64,000 nt of DNA from Burkholderia aenigmatica (GCF_902499175.1 NZ_CABVQC010000011.1:1-64000); one strand, 5' to 3'; shown: positions 37,500 to 47,003, counted from the stretch's first letter. Made by a program: numbers and translations. The notes: a model not told the origin generated them from the sequence alone.

Positions 37500-39722
37500 T
37501 CAGGCGCGCGCCGCGGCGAAGCCGGCGCTGATCCGGCGGACGCCGCGCAACGGCGACGGTTCGAAGCCGTTGAACACCAGCCCGTCGATGCGCACGCCGA
37601 TCTTGCCCAGGCTGTCGAGCGCGTCCGTGATGCCGGCCGAGTTCGCAGAACCCTGGCGGGCCACCAGCAGCGTCATGTCGGCAACGCGCGACAATGCCGC
37701 GAGGTCGGCCACCGGCGAAGCGGACGGCGCATCCACGATGACCATGTCGTAGCGGCTCCGCAACGACGCGACCAGCGCGTCGAGACGCGCCATGTCGAAC
37801 AGATTGCGCGTCGACGCGCCCTGTTTTCCGGCGGACAGCGCATCGAGCCGACCGTCGACGACGGTGATCGCATCATCGGCCGACAGCTCGCCTTTCAGTA
37901 CGTCGGACAGGCCTTTCGCCGCATTGACCGGCAGATAGCGATGCAGCGCCGGCGCGCGCACGTTGGCATCCACGATCACCGTCTTGAGCCCCTTCTCCGC
38001 GTACAGGTACGCGAGATTGGCGGCAATCATCGACTTGCCCTGCGCCGGCGCCGCGGACGACATCAGCACGACCTTCGCGTCGCCGCCATACGCGGCCAGC
38101 CGGTGCCGCAACGTCAGCGCCAGGCTGTCCATCGCGTCGGCCAGCGGCACGTCGGCCGGTTCCTTCGTCGCGATGAATGCCGGCGTGCGGTTCGCATCCG
38201 CTTCGGCCTGGCGGCGCGAAGTCGGCAGAACGCCGAGCATCGGAATGCCGAGCGCCGCTTCCAGGTCGTGCGGATCGCGGATGCGCCCGGCCAGCAATGC
38301 TCGGCCCTGCGCCGCGAGAAAGCCCAGCATCAGTCCGGTCACGGCACCGGCCAGAATCACGATCAGGCGCTTCGGCCGAATCGGCTTGTCGCTGACGACG
38401 GCCTTGTCGACGATCGACGCGTTGCCGACCGTGCCGGCTTCCGCGATCTGCAATTGCTGCGTGTTGTTCAGTAGCCCGACATAGAGCTGATTGTTGACCT
38501 CGACGTCGCGCGCCAGACGCAAGTACGTCTGCTGTTGCGACGGCAGCCGCGCCGCCTTTTCCTTCAGCACTGCAGCCTGCGCGTCGAGTTCCTTCAGCTT
38601 GTTGGCCGCCGCCACGACCTGCGGTTGTCCCGGCACGTATTTCGACAACAGGTCCTGGTACGCGAGCTTGGTCTCGAGCCGCGACTTGTCGACGAACGCC
38701 AGTTGCTCGACGAGCAGCCGGATGTCGCCCTGCGCGTCGATCGAGCCCTGCTGGTTGCGAAACGCGTTCAGCGCCTGTTCGGCCTGTTGCAGCCGGGCCT
38801 TGACGATCGGCATCTGCGCGTTGAGGAACGTGAGGCTGCGCTCGGCATCGTCAGCCCGGCGTCTCGCGTTGAAGTTCAGGTAGGCCGTCGCGACTGCGTT
38901 GAGCATGCGCATGGCAAAGACCGGATCGGCGTCCTCGAAATTCAGCTGCATGATGCCCGACTGCCGCTTGGTCTCGGTCACGCCCAGCTTCTTCAGGATC
39001 GCTTCGAGACGGACGTCGGTGGCGACGCGCCGCACGCGGAATTCCGCACCGGGGCGCGCAACGATCCGCGCCACGTCGACGCGATAGCCGTTGCTCGCGC
39101 TCGGCACGCCGACCACACCGCTCAGCACCTCCTGACCGCTGCGATCCTTCAGCCGAAACCGGTTGCCGTCGAGATAGTCGAACTCCAGCGCCTTGCCGAC
39201 CTGCGCGGCTGGCACCTCGAACGCCCTGAACTCCAGGCGCTCGCCGCCCCATGCCCACGACGACATCCCGAGTGGCGCGTCGACGAGACCGTTCGCGTCC
39301 TTCGGCATGAACGAACCGATGAGGCCGCCGACGATCGGAAACCGGTTCTCGACCGACACCTCGGCCTGTGCGGCCGTCGCATTCATCGCTTCCAGGACGA
39401 CCGAACGCGAGCGGACGATGTCGATCTCGCCGACCACGGCCGAATTCTGGATATCGAGTGCCTTGGAGATCGACGACAGCGATCCCAGTGCGCTGGCCTT
39501 GTTCTCTTCGATCTGGATCAGCGTGTCGGCCGAATACACCGGCGTTGCCGCAATCGCATAGACGATCGCCAGCAGCAGGCAGGCCGCGAACACGGCCGCG
39601 AAGAGGCGCCCGTTGTCGAGCACGTTCTCCAGCAAATCGATCGACGACAACCGCGTCGCATTCCGGCCGGCGTGTTTCGTTTCGTTTTGATGCCCGGTAA
39701 ATGCAGGTCGGTCCATCTTCAT
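37500..39722 (-). CDS. wzc: Wzc-type polysaccharide co-polymerase / BY-kinase
   Basis: A 740-residue inner-membrane protein. Two membrane helices lie near residues 40-60 and 435-455 with a long periplasmic Wzz-type coiled coil between them. A cytoplasmic BY-kinase domain follows: Walker A SSAAPAQGKS, Walker A' VIVDANVRAP and Walker B YDMVIVDAPS. The tail after residue 700 ends ...RISAGFAAARA and lacks the Tyr-rich cluster that most BY-kinases autophosphorylate. GGAG precedes ATG 39722; an ATG at 39788 is a weaker option. It pairs with Wza for chain-length control and export. Confidence 0.93.
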   Translation of the reverse strand: MKMDRPAFTGHQNETKHAGRNATRLSSIDLLENVLDNGRLFAAVFAACLLLAIVYAIAATPVYSADTLIQIEENKASALGSLSSISKALDIQNSAVVGEIDIVRSRSVVLEAMNATAAQAEVSVENRFPIVGGLIGSFMPKDANGLVDAPLGMSSWAWGGERLEFRAFEVPAAQVGKALEFDYLDGNRFRLKDRSGQEVLSGVVGVPSASNGYRVDVARIVARPGAEFRVRRVATDVRLEAILKKLGVTETKRQSGIMQLNFEDADPVFAMRMLNAVATAYLNFNARRRADDAERSLTFLNAQMPIVKARLQQAEQALNAFRNQQGSIDAQGDIRLLVEQLAFVDKSRLETKLAYQDLLSKYVPGQPQVVAAANKLKELDAQAAVLKEKAARLPSQQQTYLRLARDVEVNNQLYVGLLNNTQQLQIAEAGTVGNASIVDKAVVSDKPIRPKRLIVILAGAVTGLMLGFLAAQGRALLAGRIRDPHDLEAALGIPMLGVLPTSRRQAEADANRTPAFIATKEPADVPLADAMDSLALTLRHRLAAYGGDAKVVLMSSAAPAQGKSMIAANLAYLYAEKGLKTVIVDANVRAPALHRYLPVNAAKGLSDVLKGELSADDAITVVDGRLDALSAGKQGASTRNLFDMARLDALVASLRSRYDMVIVDAPSASPVADLAALSRVADMTLLVARQGSANSAGITDALDSLGKIGVRIDGLVFNGFEPSPLRGVRRISAGFAAARA

Positions 39723-39954
39723 GCTGAACTCCAGAATGGAAGATCCGGCTGTCTTCGCCGCTTTACGCGCGTTGTTGTTCACGTTCATGCCTTTGAAAAT
39801 CCGGCTGGAAACCCTTCAGTGCCGATCCGGGAAGCACCGCACGGGGAATCTGGATGCCCTGTGTGTTGCCGCCCGACCGGCGCAACGGCCGGCAGTCCGT
39901 TCCCGAGCCCTCGCTCGTTTCATTCCGCCAGGCAGTCGTCGATACTGCCGCCAC
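39723..39954. other. Short gap between the heptose genes and wzc
   Basis: About 230 bases between gmhB and wzc. It may hold a separate wzc promoter, because most genes elsewhere in this operon overlap. No motif was convincing. Confidence 0.3.
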
Positions 39955-40527
39955 CTACGCACCCGCAGCGGCGATTCCCTTGCCCTGCAGCGCCGCGCCG
40001 ATATCGGCCAGCCGTGTGACGACGTCGGCCGCCGGATCGGCTTCCGCATGGCCGGGCTGGTCGCCCACGAACAGGAAGCGACGCCCGACGCCGGCGCGCG
40101 CGCCCGCATCGAGGTCGGACTGCTTGTCGCCGACCAGGATCGACGCGGACAGGTCGAGACCGAGATCACGCCGCGCGTCGTGCAGCATCCCCGGCTGCGG
40201 TTTCCGGCATGTGCACGCTTGCCGGTAGCGGCCCATCCCGGCCACCGGGTGATGCGGGCAGTAATAGACGCGGTCGATTCTCGCGCCCCGCTCGTCGAAC
40301 CTGCGCCGCATCCAGTCCATGAACGCGACGAACTGCGACTCCGAAAAATACCCGCGGCCGATACCGGCCTGATTCGTCACGACCACCACCTGGTGACCGG
40401 TTGCATTGGCCAGCCGCACGAGGTCGAAGATGCCGTCGACGAATACGCAGTCCTGCTGCCGGTGCACGTAGCCGTAGTCGACATTGATCACGCCATCGCG
40501 ATCCAGGAACAGTGCCTTACGCTTCAC
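39955..40527 (-). CDS. gmhB: D,D-heptose 1,7-bisphosphate phosphatase
   Basis: A 190-residue HAD-family phosphatase. Motif I is FLDRDGVINVD, motif II VVVTNQAGIG, and motif IV DKQSDLDAG. A four-Cys/His zinc loop lies near residues 95-115 (YYCPHH ... CTCRKPQPG). It removes the 7-phosphate of D-glycero-D-manno-heptose 1,7-bisphosphate. GTG 40527 start, 11-base overlap with hddC. It completes the four-step GDP-heptose pathway. Confidence 0.93.
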   Translation of the reverse strand: MKRKALFLDRDGVINVDYGYVHRQQDCVFVDGIFDLVRLANATGHQVVVVTNQAGIGRGYFSESQFVAFMDWMRRRFDERGARIDRVYYCPHHPVAGMGRYRQACTCRKPQPGMLHDARRDLGLDLSASILVGDKQSDLDAGARAGVGRRFLFVGDQPGHAEADPAADVVTRLADIGAALQGKGIAAAGA

Positions 40528-41248
40528 TGGTTCGCGTCTCCAGCATTGGCGGAATGACGGTTTGCGCACGTCGGTAGTCCGCCGGCACACCGATGTCGAT
40601 AAACTCGGTGACCTCGGGAAACACACGCATGTCGAGCGATTCGACCCGTTCGCCCAGGAAGTCCTGCTCGAACGAGAATTTTTCCGGCAGCGCGAAACCG
40701 AGCAGCGTGCGCGCGTTGACGACATACGTGCCCGCGTTGATGTAGCCCTGCGCCGGGCGCTTCTCGCGGAATGCCGACAGCCTGCGCGAGCTCGCGTCGA
40801 ATTCGAGCGTGCCGTAGCGCGACGCATCGTCGACCCGCGTCGCCGCCACGACGAGATCGGGGCACGTCGCGCGGTAGAACGCCGACAGCGCCTGCACATC
40901 CAGGTTCGACCACGTATCGCCGTTCATCACGATCATGTCGCGCTCACCTTGGGCCTTCAGCGCGTGAACGATCGCGCCGCCGGTGCCGAGCGGCTCGTCC
41001 TCCTCGACCACGGCAATCGCGATGCCGAAGTCGCGCGACGTCACGAGCGCCTTGATCGGGCCGCTGCCGTAGCCGAGCGACAGCACCACCTCCGTCACGC
41101 CCTGCTGCCGGAGCCCTTGCAACATCCAGCACAGAAACGGCTCGCCGTCGATCGGCGCGAGCGCCTTCGGCAGCGCGTCGCCCAGCACCGGGCGCAGCCG
41201 CGTGCCGAGGCCGCCGGCAAGGATCAGGCACGGCAGCATCGCGCTCAT
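40517..41248 (-). CDS. hddC: D-glycero-alpha-D-manno-heptose 1-phosphate guanylyltransferase
   Basis: A 243-residue sugar nucleotidyltransferase: LILAGGLGTRLRPVLGDALPKALAPI at the N-terminus and a VMNGDTWSNLD substrate-binding Asp near residue 105. Context with HddA, GmhA and GmhB marks it as the GDP-heptose-forming step. ATG overlaps the gmhA stop. Mannose-1-phosphate guanylyltransferase or glucose-1-phosphate transferase activity would be the alternative if seen alone. Confidence 0.92.
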   Translation of the reverse strand: MSAMLPCLILAGGLGTRLRPVLGDALPKALAPIDGEPFLCWMLQGLRQQGVTEVVLSLGYGSGPIKALVTSRDFGIAIAVVEEDEPLGTGGAIVHALKAQGERDMIVMNGDTWSNLDVQALSAFYRATCPDLVVAATRVDDASRYGTLEFDASSRRLSAFREKRPAQGYINAGTYVVNARTLLGFALPEKFSFEQDFLGERVESLDMRVFPEVTEFIDIGVPADYRRAQTVIPPMLETRTSEA

Positions 41249-41826
41249 GCGAAGATCCGTTCTTCGACGATGCCGCAGATGATGTGGCCGCACACGAGAT
41301 GCCCTTCCTGGATCTTCGGTGTCGATGCGGACGGAATCTCGATGCAGAGGTCGGCACGACTGCGCATCTCGGCGGCACCAGGCCCGTTACCGGTGAACCC
41401 GACCGAGAACATGCCGGCCGTCCGGGCCACTTCCAGCGCACGGAGAATGTTGGGCGAACGCCCGGACGTCGAATACGCCCAGAAGACGTCACCGGGGCGA
41501 CCCGTCGCCTGGATCTGGCGCTCGAACAGCTTCTCGTAGCCGTAGTCGTTGCCGATCGCGGTCATGACCGAGCTGTCCACGGTCAGTGCAAACGCCGCGA
41601 GCCCCGGCCGGTCGAAGTTGAAGCGGCTGACGAATTCGCCGGCGATATGCTGCGCATCCGCCGCGCTGCCGCCATTGCCCGCGAGCAGGATCTTGTTGCC
41701 CGCGCGCAGCGCCTCCGTCACGCGCTCGGCCACCTGCTCGATCCGCGCCAGTTGGTCCCGGTCGGATACGAGCGCCGTCAGCACCGACAACGTCTGGCGA
41801 ATTTCGCTCTCTACCGTGATCGTCAT
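41245..41826 (-). CDS. gmhA: Sedoheptulose-7-phosphate isomerase
   Basis: A 193-residue SIS-domain isomerase, first enzyme of the heptose pathway. It carries ILLAGNGGSAADAQHIAGEF near residue 50 and FWAYSTSGRSPN near 115, both phosphosugar-binding segments. HLVCGHIICGIVEE at the end supplies the catalytic His/Glu region. It overlaps hddA and hddC by four bases. It makes D-glycero-D-manno-heptose 7-phosphate. A second copy for lipopolysaccharide is expected elsewhere in the genome. Confidence 0.94.
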   Translation of the reverse strand: MTITVESEIRQTLSVLTALVSDRDQLARIEQVAERVTEALRAGNKILLAGNGGSAADAQHIAGEFVSRFNFDRPGLAAFALTVDSSVMTAIGNDYGYEKLFERQIQATGRPGDVFWAYSTSGRSPNILRALEVARTAGMFSVGFTGNGPGAAEMRSRADLCIEIPSASTPKIQEGHLVCGHIICGIVEERIFA

Positions 41827-42869
41827 TGTTTCTTTCTCCACGACTGCGCACCGATATCGGTGAACGTACAGTTCAGCACCTGGCCGTTGATCCCGTTGCA
41901 TGCATCCAGCGCACGCATCACGGCCGGCCGATCCACCGGATCGACGAAGAACATCATGAAGCCGCCGCCGCCCGCACCAGACACCTTGCCCGCCTTCGCG
42001 CCCGCCCGCACCGCGACACGGTACAGTTCGTCGATCATCGAGTTCGAGATGTTCTTCGCCATCCGCTTCTTCGATTCCCACGCGTCGCGCATCGACGCGG
42101 CGAACGCGTCGAAATCGGCGCGCAGCACGGCCTCCTTCATGCGAACGGCTTCGTCCTTCACTTCGTGCAGCGCGGCCAGCGAATCGGCCACGCCTTCCGC
42201 CACGTTGCTGCTCTGTTCCTTGATGATGTTGGCCGACTCGCGCGAGACGCCGGTGTAATACAGCACGAGCGACGCCTCCATCTCAGCCTTGATTTCCTGC
42301 TTGATCCGCAGCGGATTGACGATCACGCGATCGCCGTAGAACTCCATGAAGTTCAGCCCGCCGAACGTCGCCGCGTATTGATCCTGCTTGCCGCCGGCCA
42401 GCCCGAGATCCTCTCGCTCGATGTCGTGCGCGAGGTGGGCGATGTCGTATTCGCCGAGCGGCAGCGACAGCAGTTCGCAGAAGGCCCTGACCAGCGCGAC
42501 GACGATCGTCGACGACGATCCGAGCCCGGATCCCGGCGGTGCTTCGGAGCACGTCGTGATCGTGACGGCCAGCGGGTGGCCGCCGTGGAAATCCCGGACG
42601 ATCCGGTTGTAGACGCCCACGTGCAGCCCGAGCCCGTTCCGCACTTCGAGCACCGGCGACACGGGGCCGATCCATCGGGTATCCGTATCGGCGGCGACCA
42701 GCTCGATCTTCGCGTCATCGCGCGGCGCGATCGACGCGTACGCGAACTTCTCGATCGTCACATTGAGCGCCAGACCGCCGAACCGGTCCGAATAAGGCGG
42801 CACATCGGTTCCGCCACCGCCCAGACCCAACCGCAAAGGAGCCCTCGAACGGGCAATGAAGCGTGTCAT
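41823..42869 (-). CDS. hddA: D-glycero-alpha-D-manno-heptose 7-phosphate kinase
   Basis: A 348-residue GHMP kinase. The N-terminal RAPLRLGLGGGGTDVPPY and the central PPGSGLGSSS ATP-binding loop near residue 115 are typical, as is KVSGAGGGGFMMFF near 295. It phosphorylates C1 to give the 1,7-bisphosphate. The start is the ATG at 42869. It is the first gene of the minus-strand EPS operon. Its kinase family member HddA is specific for the alpha anomer that leads to GDP-heptose, not the ADP form used in lipopolysaccharide. Confidence 0.94.
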   Translation of the reverse strand: MTRFIARSRAPLRLGLGGGGTDVPPYSDRFGGLALNVTIEKFAYASIAPRDDAKIELVAADTDTRWIGPVSPVLEVRNGLGLHVGVYNRIVRDFHGGHPLAVTITTCSEAPPGSGLGSSSTIVVALVRAFCELLSLPLGEYDIAHLAHDIEREDLGLAGGKQDQYAATFGGLNFMEFYGDRVIVNPLRIKQEIKAEMEASLVLYYTGVSRESANIIKEQSSNVAEGVADSLAALHEVKDEAVRMKEAVLRADFDAFAASMRDAWESKKRMAKNISNSMIDELYRVAVRAGAKAGKVSGAGGGGFMMFFVDPVDRPAVMRALDACNGINGQVLNCTFTDIGAQSWRKKQ

Positions 42870-43320
42870 GAAATCTCTCGCAGACAATGAGCCGGACGCC
42901 GGCACGATGCCGTTCCCGCCCCCGCACACTCCGCCGGGAATGCACGGCCATGTTCGGTGATGCCACTATGCGATAGATGTCCTGCACGCTGCGTGCGATG
43001 GCTTACATTAAGCCGCCGCCGCAATTTCCAAGCGTCCAACCTGCGTTACGCTCTGTTCGCGATCGGCACGGCGACGTGCGAAACGGCATGCAAAACACCG
43101 GCACGTTCCCGCCTTCGCACGACGACGTCCTTCCGTCATTGCCAGTTTTTGACAATTGCTGCCGGAAGCGATGCCGCGGTGGAACATGCGCCGATTGCCC
43201 GGTGCCTGCCTGCCGCCGGGAAGCGTCATCACGATGTTCAGAACGAAACGGGCACGCGACGTCCGGCCCGAATTCGATCTGGATAACGTATCAATCGATT
43301 CATCGATGCTGGACACAAAA
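42870..43320. promoter_or_regulatory. Divergent regulatory region between hddA and wza
   Basis: About 450 bases that must contain the promoters of the two divergent EPS units. It has mixed composition, with an AT-rich patch near 43145-43160. No perfect -24/-12 or palindromic operator was found by eye. It is the natural place to look for CRP/FNR and sigma-54 activator sites. The ORF reading into wza from 43156 is discussed with that gene. Confidence 0.6.
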
Positions 43321-44499
43321 ATGAAAAACGTTCTACCGTTCGATTCCGTGGCGCCGGGCCACGCTCGCACTGCCATGCGCGGCATGTGCATCGCGCTCTC
43401 CTGCGCGACCGTTGCGATGCTTTCCGCATGCACGGTCGTTCCGGGGCAGCACATGAGTTCGACCGCGTTGCCGGTCACGACCGCCGACAACGGCGACGTG
43501 ACCAGCGACATGCAGGTTCCGGTCAAGCAGATTGACCTGACGCAGATCGAGCAGATCCGGGCCGAGCAGAAACACGCCCCCGCTGCGTCGATCCCGCCGA
43601 CCCTGTTTGCAAAGTCGGACATGTACCGGCTCGGTGCCGGCGACGTGCTGCAGATCACGGTATGGGATCACCCCGAATTCGCGACGGCCGCCGGGCAGCC
43701 GGTGCAGAACACGAAGGCCGCGGACGCCGCGCCCGGCTTCGTCGTCGACAGCAGCGGCAACGTGCAGTTTCCATACATCCCGCATCCCATTCACGCCGTC
43801 GGGAAAACCGTCGCGCAGATCCAGCACGAGGTCAGGACCGAGCTCAGCAAGGTGTTCGTCAAGCCGCAGGTCACGGTTCGCGTCGCATCGTTCCGCGCGA
43901 CCCAGGTCTATGTCGACGGCGAAGTGCGCAATCCGGGCGCGCAGGCGATCAACGACATTCCGATGACGCTGATCGAAGCCGTCAGCCGCGCGGGCGGATT
44001 CGCGCCGACCGCGGATCAGAGCCGCGTCACGATTACCCGCAACGGCACGATCTATCCGCTGAACGTCGCGCAGATGATGAAGTCCGGAAAGAATCCGGCG
44101 GACATCATGCTGAAACCCGGCGACATGCTGCATGTGGGCGCGCGCGACGACAATCCCGTGTACGTGATGGGCGAAGTGGTCAGGCCGCAAGCCGTCGCGC
44201 CGCTGCGCGACGGTACGCTCACGCTGAGCGAAGCGCTCACGCAGGCCGGCCAGCTCAACCAGCAGACCTCGAATGCCAAGCAGGTGTTCGTGCTGCGCAA
44301 GGCAGCCGACAGCGCACCCGTCATTTATCACCTCGACATGCAGTCACCGGTGTCGATGCTGCTTGCGAACCAGTTCCCGCTGGCGTCGAAGGACGTCGTC
44401 TATGTCGACAACACCGGGCTCGTCCGCGCAAGCCGCGTGCTGAACCTGCTGCTGCCGGCGATCAGCGCCGGGTTGACCGGCGCGCTCGTCACGAAGTAG
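43321..44499 (+). CDS. wza: Wza-type polysaccharide export lipoprotein
   Basis: A 392-residue outer-membrane export protein. A lipoprotein signal ends at MLSAC. The polysaccharide-export domain begins with MYRLGAGDVLQITVWDHPE near residue 100, followed by SLBB-type repeats (YVDGEVRNPG and YVMGEVVRP). The length fits Wza (about 380). Start at ATG 43321 with GGA upstream; in-frame ATGs at 43306 and 43234 are possible. It forms the outer-membrane channel for the polymer with Wzc. It is the only EPS export gene on the plus strand. Confidence 0.9.
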   Translation: MKNVLPFDSVAPGHARTAMRGMCIALSCATVAMLSACTVVPGQHMSSTALPVTTADNGDVTSDMQVPVKQIDLTQIEQIRAEQKHAPAASIPPTLFAKSDMYRLGAGDVLQITVWDHPEFATAAGQPVQNTKAADAAPGFVVDSSGNVQFPYIPHPIHAVGKTVAQIQHEVRTELSKVFVKPQVTVRVASFRATQVYVDGEVRNPGAQAINDIPMTLIEAVSRAGGFAPTADQSRVTITRNGTIYPLNVAQMMKSGKNPADIMLKPGDMLHVGARDDNPVYVMGEVVRPQAVAPLRDGTLTLSEALTQAGQLNQQTSNAKQVFVLRKAADSAPVIYHLDMQSPVSMLLANQFPLASKDVVYVDNTGLVRASRVLNLLLPAISAGLTGALVTK

Positions 44500-44512
44500 C
44501 CGGGCCGGCCGT

Positions 44513-44552
44513 ACGCAGGGAGCGGGTCGGCATGATTCGCCGCTCCCTGCGT
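44513..44552. terminator. Bidirectional hairpin between wza and the beta-helix gene
   Basis: ACGCAGGGAGCG (44513-44524) pairs perfectly with CGCTCCCTGCGT (44541-44552) across a 16-base loop in the gap between two convergent genes. It lacks a T tract. Confidence 0.6.
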
Positions 44553-44573
44553 GCAGGTCGACCCGAACGTGCG

Positions 44574-47003
44574 CTATTGCCCCAGTCTCGGAATCATCGT
44601 GACGGTAGGCGCAGCGCTATAGGTGACGGTCATCGCGTCGCCCGGCTTGAGATCGATCAACCCGTTCGTCAATCCGGACGCATAGGCGGCCTGCCCGTTT
44701 CGGGACACACCGATCGACGACACGGTGCCGCCGGCGATCGACATGCTGACCGCACTCGGGTAGCTGTTCGCGAACGACCACGGCGACGCCCCCACTGTCT
44801 GCACAACCGGCGTCAGTTGCACGCCGAAGCCAACGAAGCCGTTTTGCGCCAGGTTGTCTTCGCTCCACGACGTGTAGGCCCATGAGTTCGACGAGATCAG
44901 CGAGTCGATTGCGCGAGGATAGTTGACCGGCTGGGCCATGTAGTTTCCTCGCAGTTTGAGCGATGCCCCGGCCGTGAGCGCCCCGACCGTGATGAGGCGA
45001 GCGAAGCCGTTGCAGCAGCCGATATTCTCCCCGGTGTTGCCGCTGATCTCCGTGAACGACGTGCAGGATCCGTCCACATAGATACCGTCCTTGGAGATGC
45101 CGGACATTTGATTCTTCGAGACGATGCACCCTCGGGTGTTATACAGCGCGATTCCGGAAACGGCGCTCAGTCCGCCGGTCCCGGTGAACGTGATCGACGC
45201 GCCACTGGCAATGCCGCTGCCCGTGACATTGCTGGACAGCGTGACGGTCGGGCCATTTCCGTTGCCGGAAACCGACGTCACGTAAGTGCCGACCGGGATA
45301 TTCGTTCCGGATACGCCTTGCCCCACCGCGCAGCCGCGTGCCGACGGATACGGCGTGAACGTCAGCGTGCTGGTTCCCGGCGCCGCTGCAGCCGAGGTCG
45401 TGATCGTCTGGGACGTCATGGCGACCATCGGCGCAAAGACGATGGAAGCGCCGCTCGCCACGGTGCCGGTCGTCGCCTTGCTCAACGTCACCGAATTCTG
45501 CGTCACGCCGATCACGAAGGTGCCAGCCGCGATGTTGGTCCCGCTGACGCCCTGCCCGACCGACACCCCGGTCGTTTCGTTCCCGGGTGACCCGAAACCA
45601 TAGTTGTCGTTGTACGTCACCCCGGTCGTCGTGGCGAACGTCAACGACGTCGCGGCACTCGGGGCCGACGCGGTAGTCTTGATCGTCGCGCCGAACAGAC
45701 CGACACCGGAAAAGATCACGGTGCCGCCGCCCGGCACGGTCGCACTCCGGTTCAGCGTGACCGTCGATACGCCGGCCGATACGACCGTGCCGATCGGCAC
45801 GCTGGTCGACCCGTTGAAATACCAGGCCGTCATGCCGACGGCGACGCCAGGGGTATTGGCAAAGTTCAGCGTCGTCGATGCCGACGTCGCGGCGATCGTC
45901 GTCAACGGGAATCCGTTCTTGTTGTTCGGATCCCATGCATTGCTGATCGTGTTCTGCGAAATGTTGATGTGGATGTTGTTCCCGGCCGGCTGCCACAGTC
46001 CGATCGGCGTGCCCGCGGCATTCTTGATCGTGTTGTTGACGATCGTGATGTTCGAATTATTGAATCCGGCCGTCGCGGTCACGACCAATGCCCCGTAGCC
46101 GATCGGCCCGTTTGGCGAATTGACGATTGCGCCGATGTTGGATTGAACTCCGCACGTATCCAGCACGTTATTGGCGACCGTCACATTGTCGTTGCCGTAC
46201 GACTGGTAAACGCTGGTCAACTCCGATGCCACATAAATACCGGCCGCCATCGGGTTGTAGATCTGGTTGTCGGTCACCGTGATGTCTTGGGCACCGACGA
46301 TCGCGATGCCGCGCGCATATTTGGTGCCGACAACCCGGTTGTTTGCGATCGTAATGCGGCGGGGCCGGACGCCCTCGTTGAAGTAACCGACCACTGCAAA
46401 CGCGTCATCGCCGCCGTTGATCACCTCGTTGTTGGTGATGGTGATATCCGAGCTTGCCTTGGTCACATGAATACCGTCATGCCAGATATCGAGCAGGGTA
46501 TTGCCGAACACCTTGCCGTTGGTACAACTGCGCATGATCGCGCCGCCGCCGGCCGAGTTGTTGAACTTGCACCCCGAAATTTCAAACTGGCTGCAGTCCA
46601 GCAAGTTAATTGAACCGGCGTTCTCGTCCGGATAATAGGCGGTCGCGTTCTTTGAAAAAAACTGCAGATTCTGAATTTTGAATTGACTGGCTCCGCGCCA
46701 GTAAATCACCGAATTCTCGCCTTGCGCCGTCGTGCACTGCAAGATCGAGCCCCACCCGGCTCCGACGATCGACGCCGTTGCCGTCAGCGTTGTGTTGTAC
46801 AGATAGGTACCCGGCGGAAAATACAGCGGGACCCCGGCGCCAAGCGCCACCTGTAGTGCCGCCGTATCGTCGGTCACACCGTCACCCGTTACCCCGAACC
46901 GCCTCACGCTCATCGGGAGATCGACCAGTTCCTGCAGAAGCGGGCGGGCGGTCAGGCCCGTTGCGGTACCCACAACGTATGTAGCCGGAAATTCTGCTGT
47001 CAT
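44574..47003 (-). CDS. Right-handed beta-helix protein, tailspike/pectate-lyase-3-like
   Basis: An 809-residue protein. Near the N-terminus (residues 30-90) it has the pectate_lyase_3 pattern VRRFGVTGDGVTDDTAAL and YFPPGTYLY that precedes parallel beta-helices of tailspikes and polysaccharide lyases. Repeated N-rich coils (ITIANNRVVG, ITVTDNQIYN) follow. Residues about 365-610 hold three related modules of about 75-85 residues, and helix coils then resume. No signal peptide is seen. GGAGCGCC precedes the ATG. Third-position GC seems lower than in neighbours. It may bind or depolymerise the EPS, or be phage-derived. Confidence 0.75.
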   Translation of the reverse strand: MTAEFPATYVVGTATGLTARPLLQELVDLPMSVRRFGVTGDGVTDDTAALQVALGAGVPLYFPPGTYLYNTTLTATASIVGAGWGSILQCTTAQGENSVIYWRGASQFKIQNLQFFSKNATAYYPDENAGSINLLDCSQFEISGCKFNNSAGGGAIMRSCTNGKVFGNTLLDIWHDGIHVTKASSDITITNNEVINGGDDAFAVVGYFNEGVRPRRITIANNRVVGTKYARGIAIVGAQDITVTDNQIYNPMAAGIYVASELTSVYQSYGNDNVTVANNVLDTCGVQSNIGAIVNSPNGPIGYGALVVTATAGFNNSNITIVNNTIKNAAGTPIGLWQPAGNNIHINISQNTISNAWDPNNKNGFPLTTIAATSASTTLNFANTPGVAVGMTAWYFNGSTSVPIGTVVSAGVSTVTLNRSATVPGGGTVIFSGVGLFGATIKTTASAPSAATSLTFATTTGVTYNDNYGFGSPGNETTGVSVGQGVSGTNIAAGTFVIGVTQNSVTLSKATTGTVASGASIVFAPMVAMTSQTITTSAAAAPGTSTLTFTPYPSARGCAVGQGVSGTNIPVGTYVTSVSGNGNGPTVTLSSNVTGSGIASGASITFTGTGGLSAVSGIALYNTRGCIVSKNQMSGISKDGIYVDGSCTSFTEISGNTGENIGCCNGFARLITVGALTAGASLKLRGNYMAQPVNYPRAIDSLISSNSWAYTSWSEDNLAQNGFVGFGVQLTPVVQTVGASPWSFANSYPSAVSMSIAGGTVSSIGVSRNGQAAYASGLTNGLIDLKPGDAMTVTYSAAPTVTMIPRLGQ

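Noticed and set aside
12162..44499. Cepacian (bce) cluster
   Set aside because: The bce loci as I know them carry UDP-glucose dehydrogenase and a tyrosine phosphatase, neither of which is present here. Regulator content fits a Bep-like locus better.
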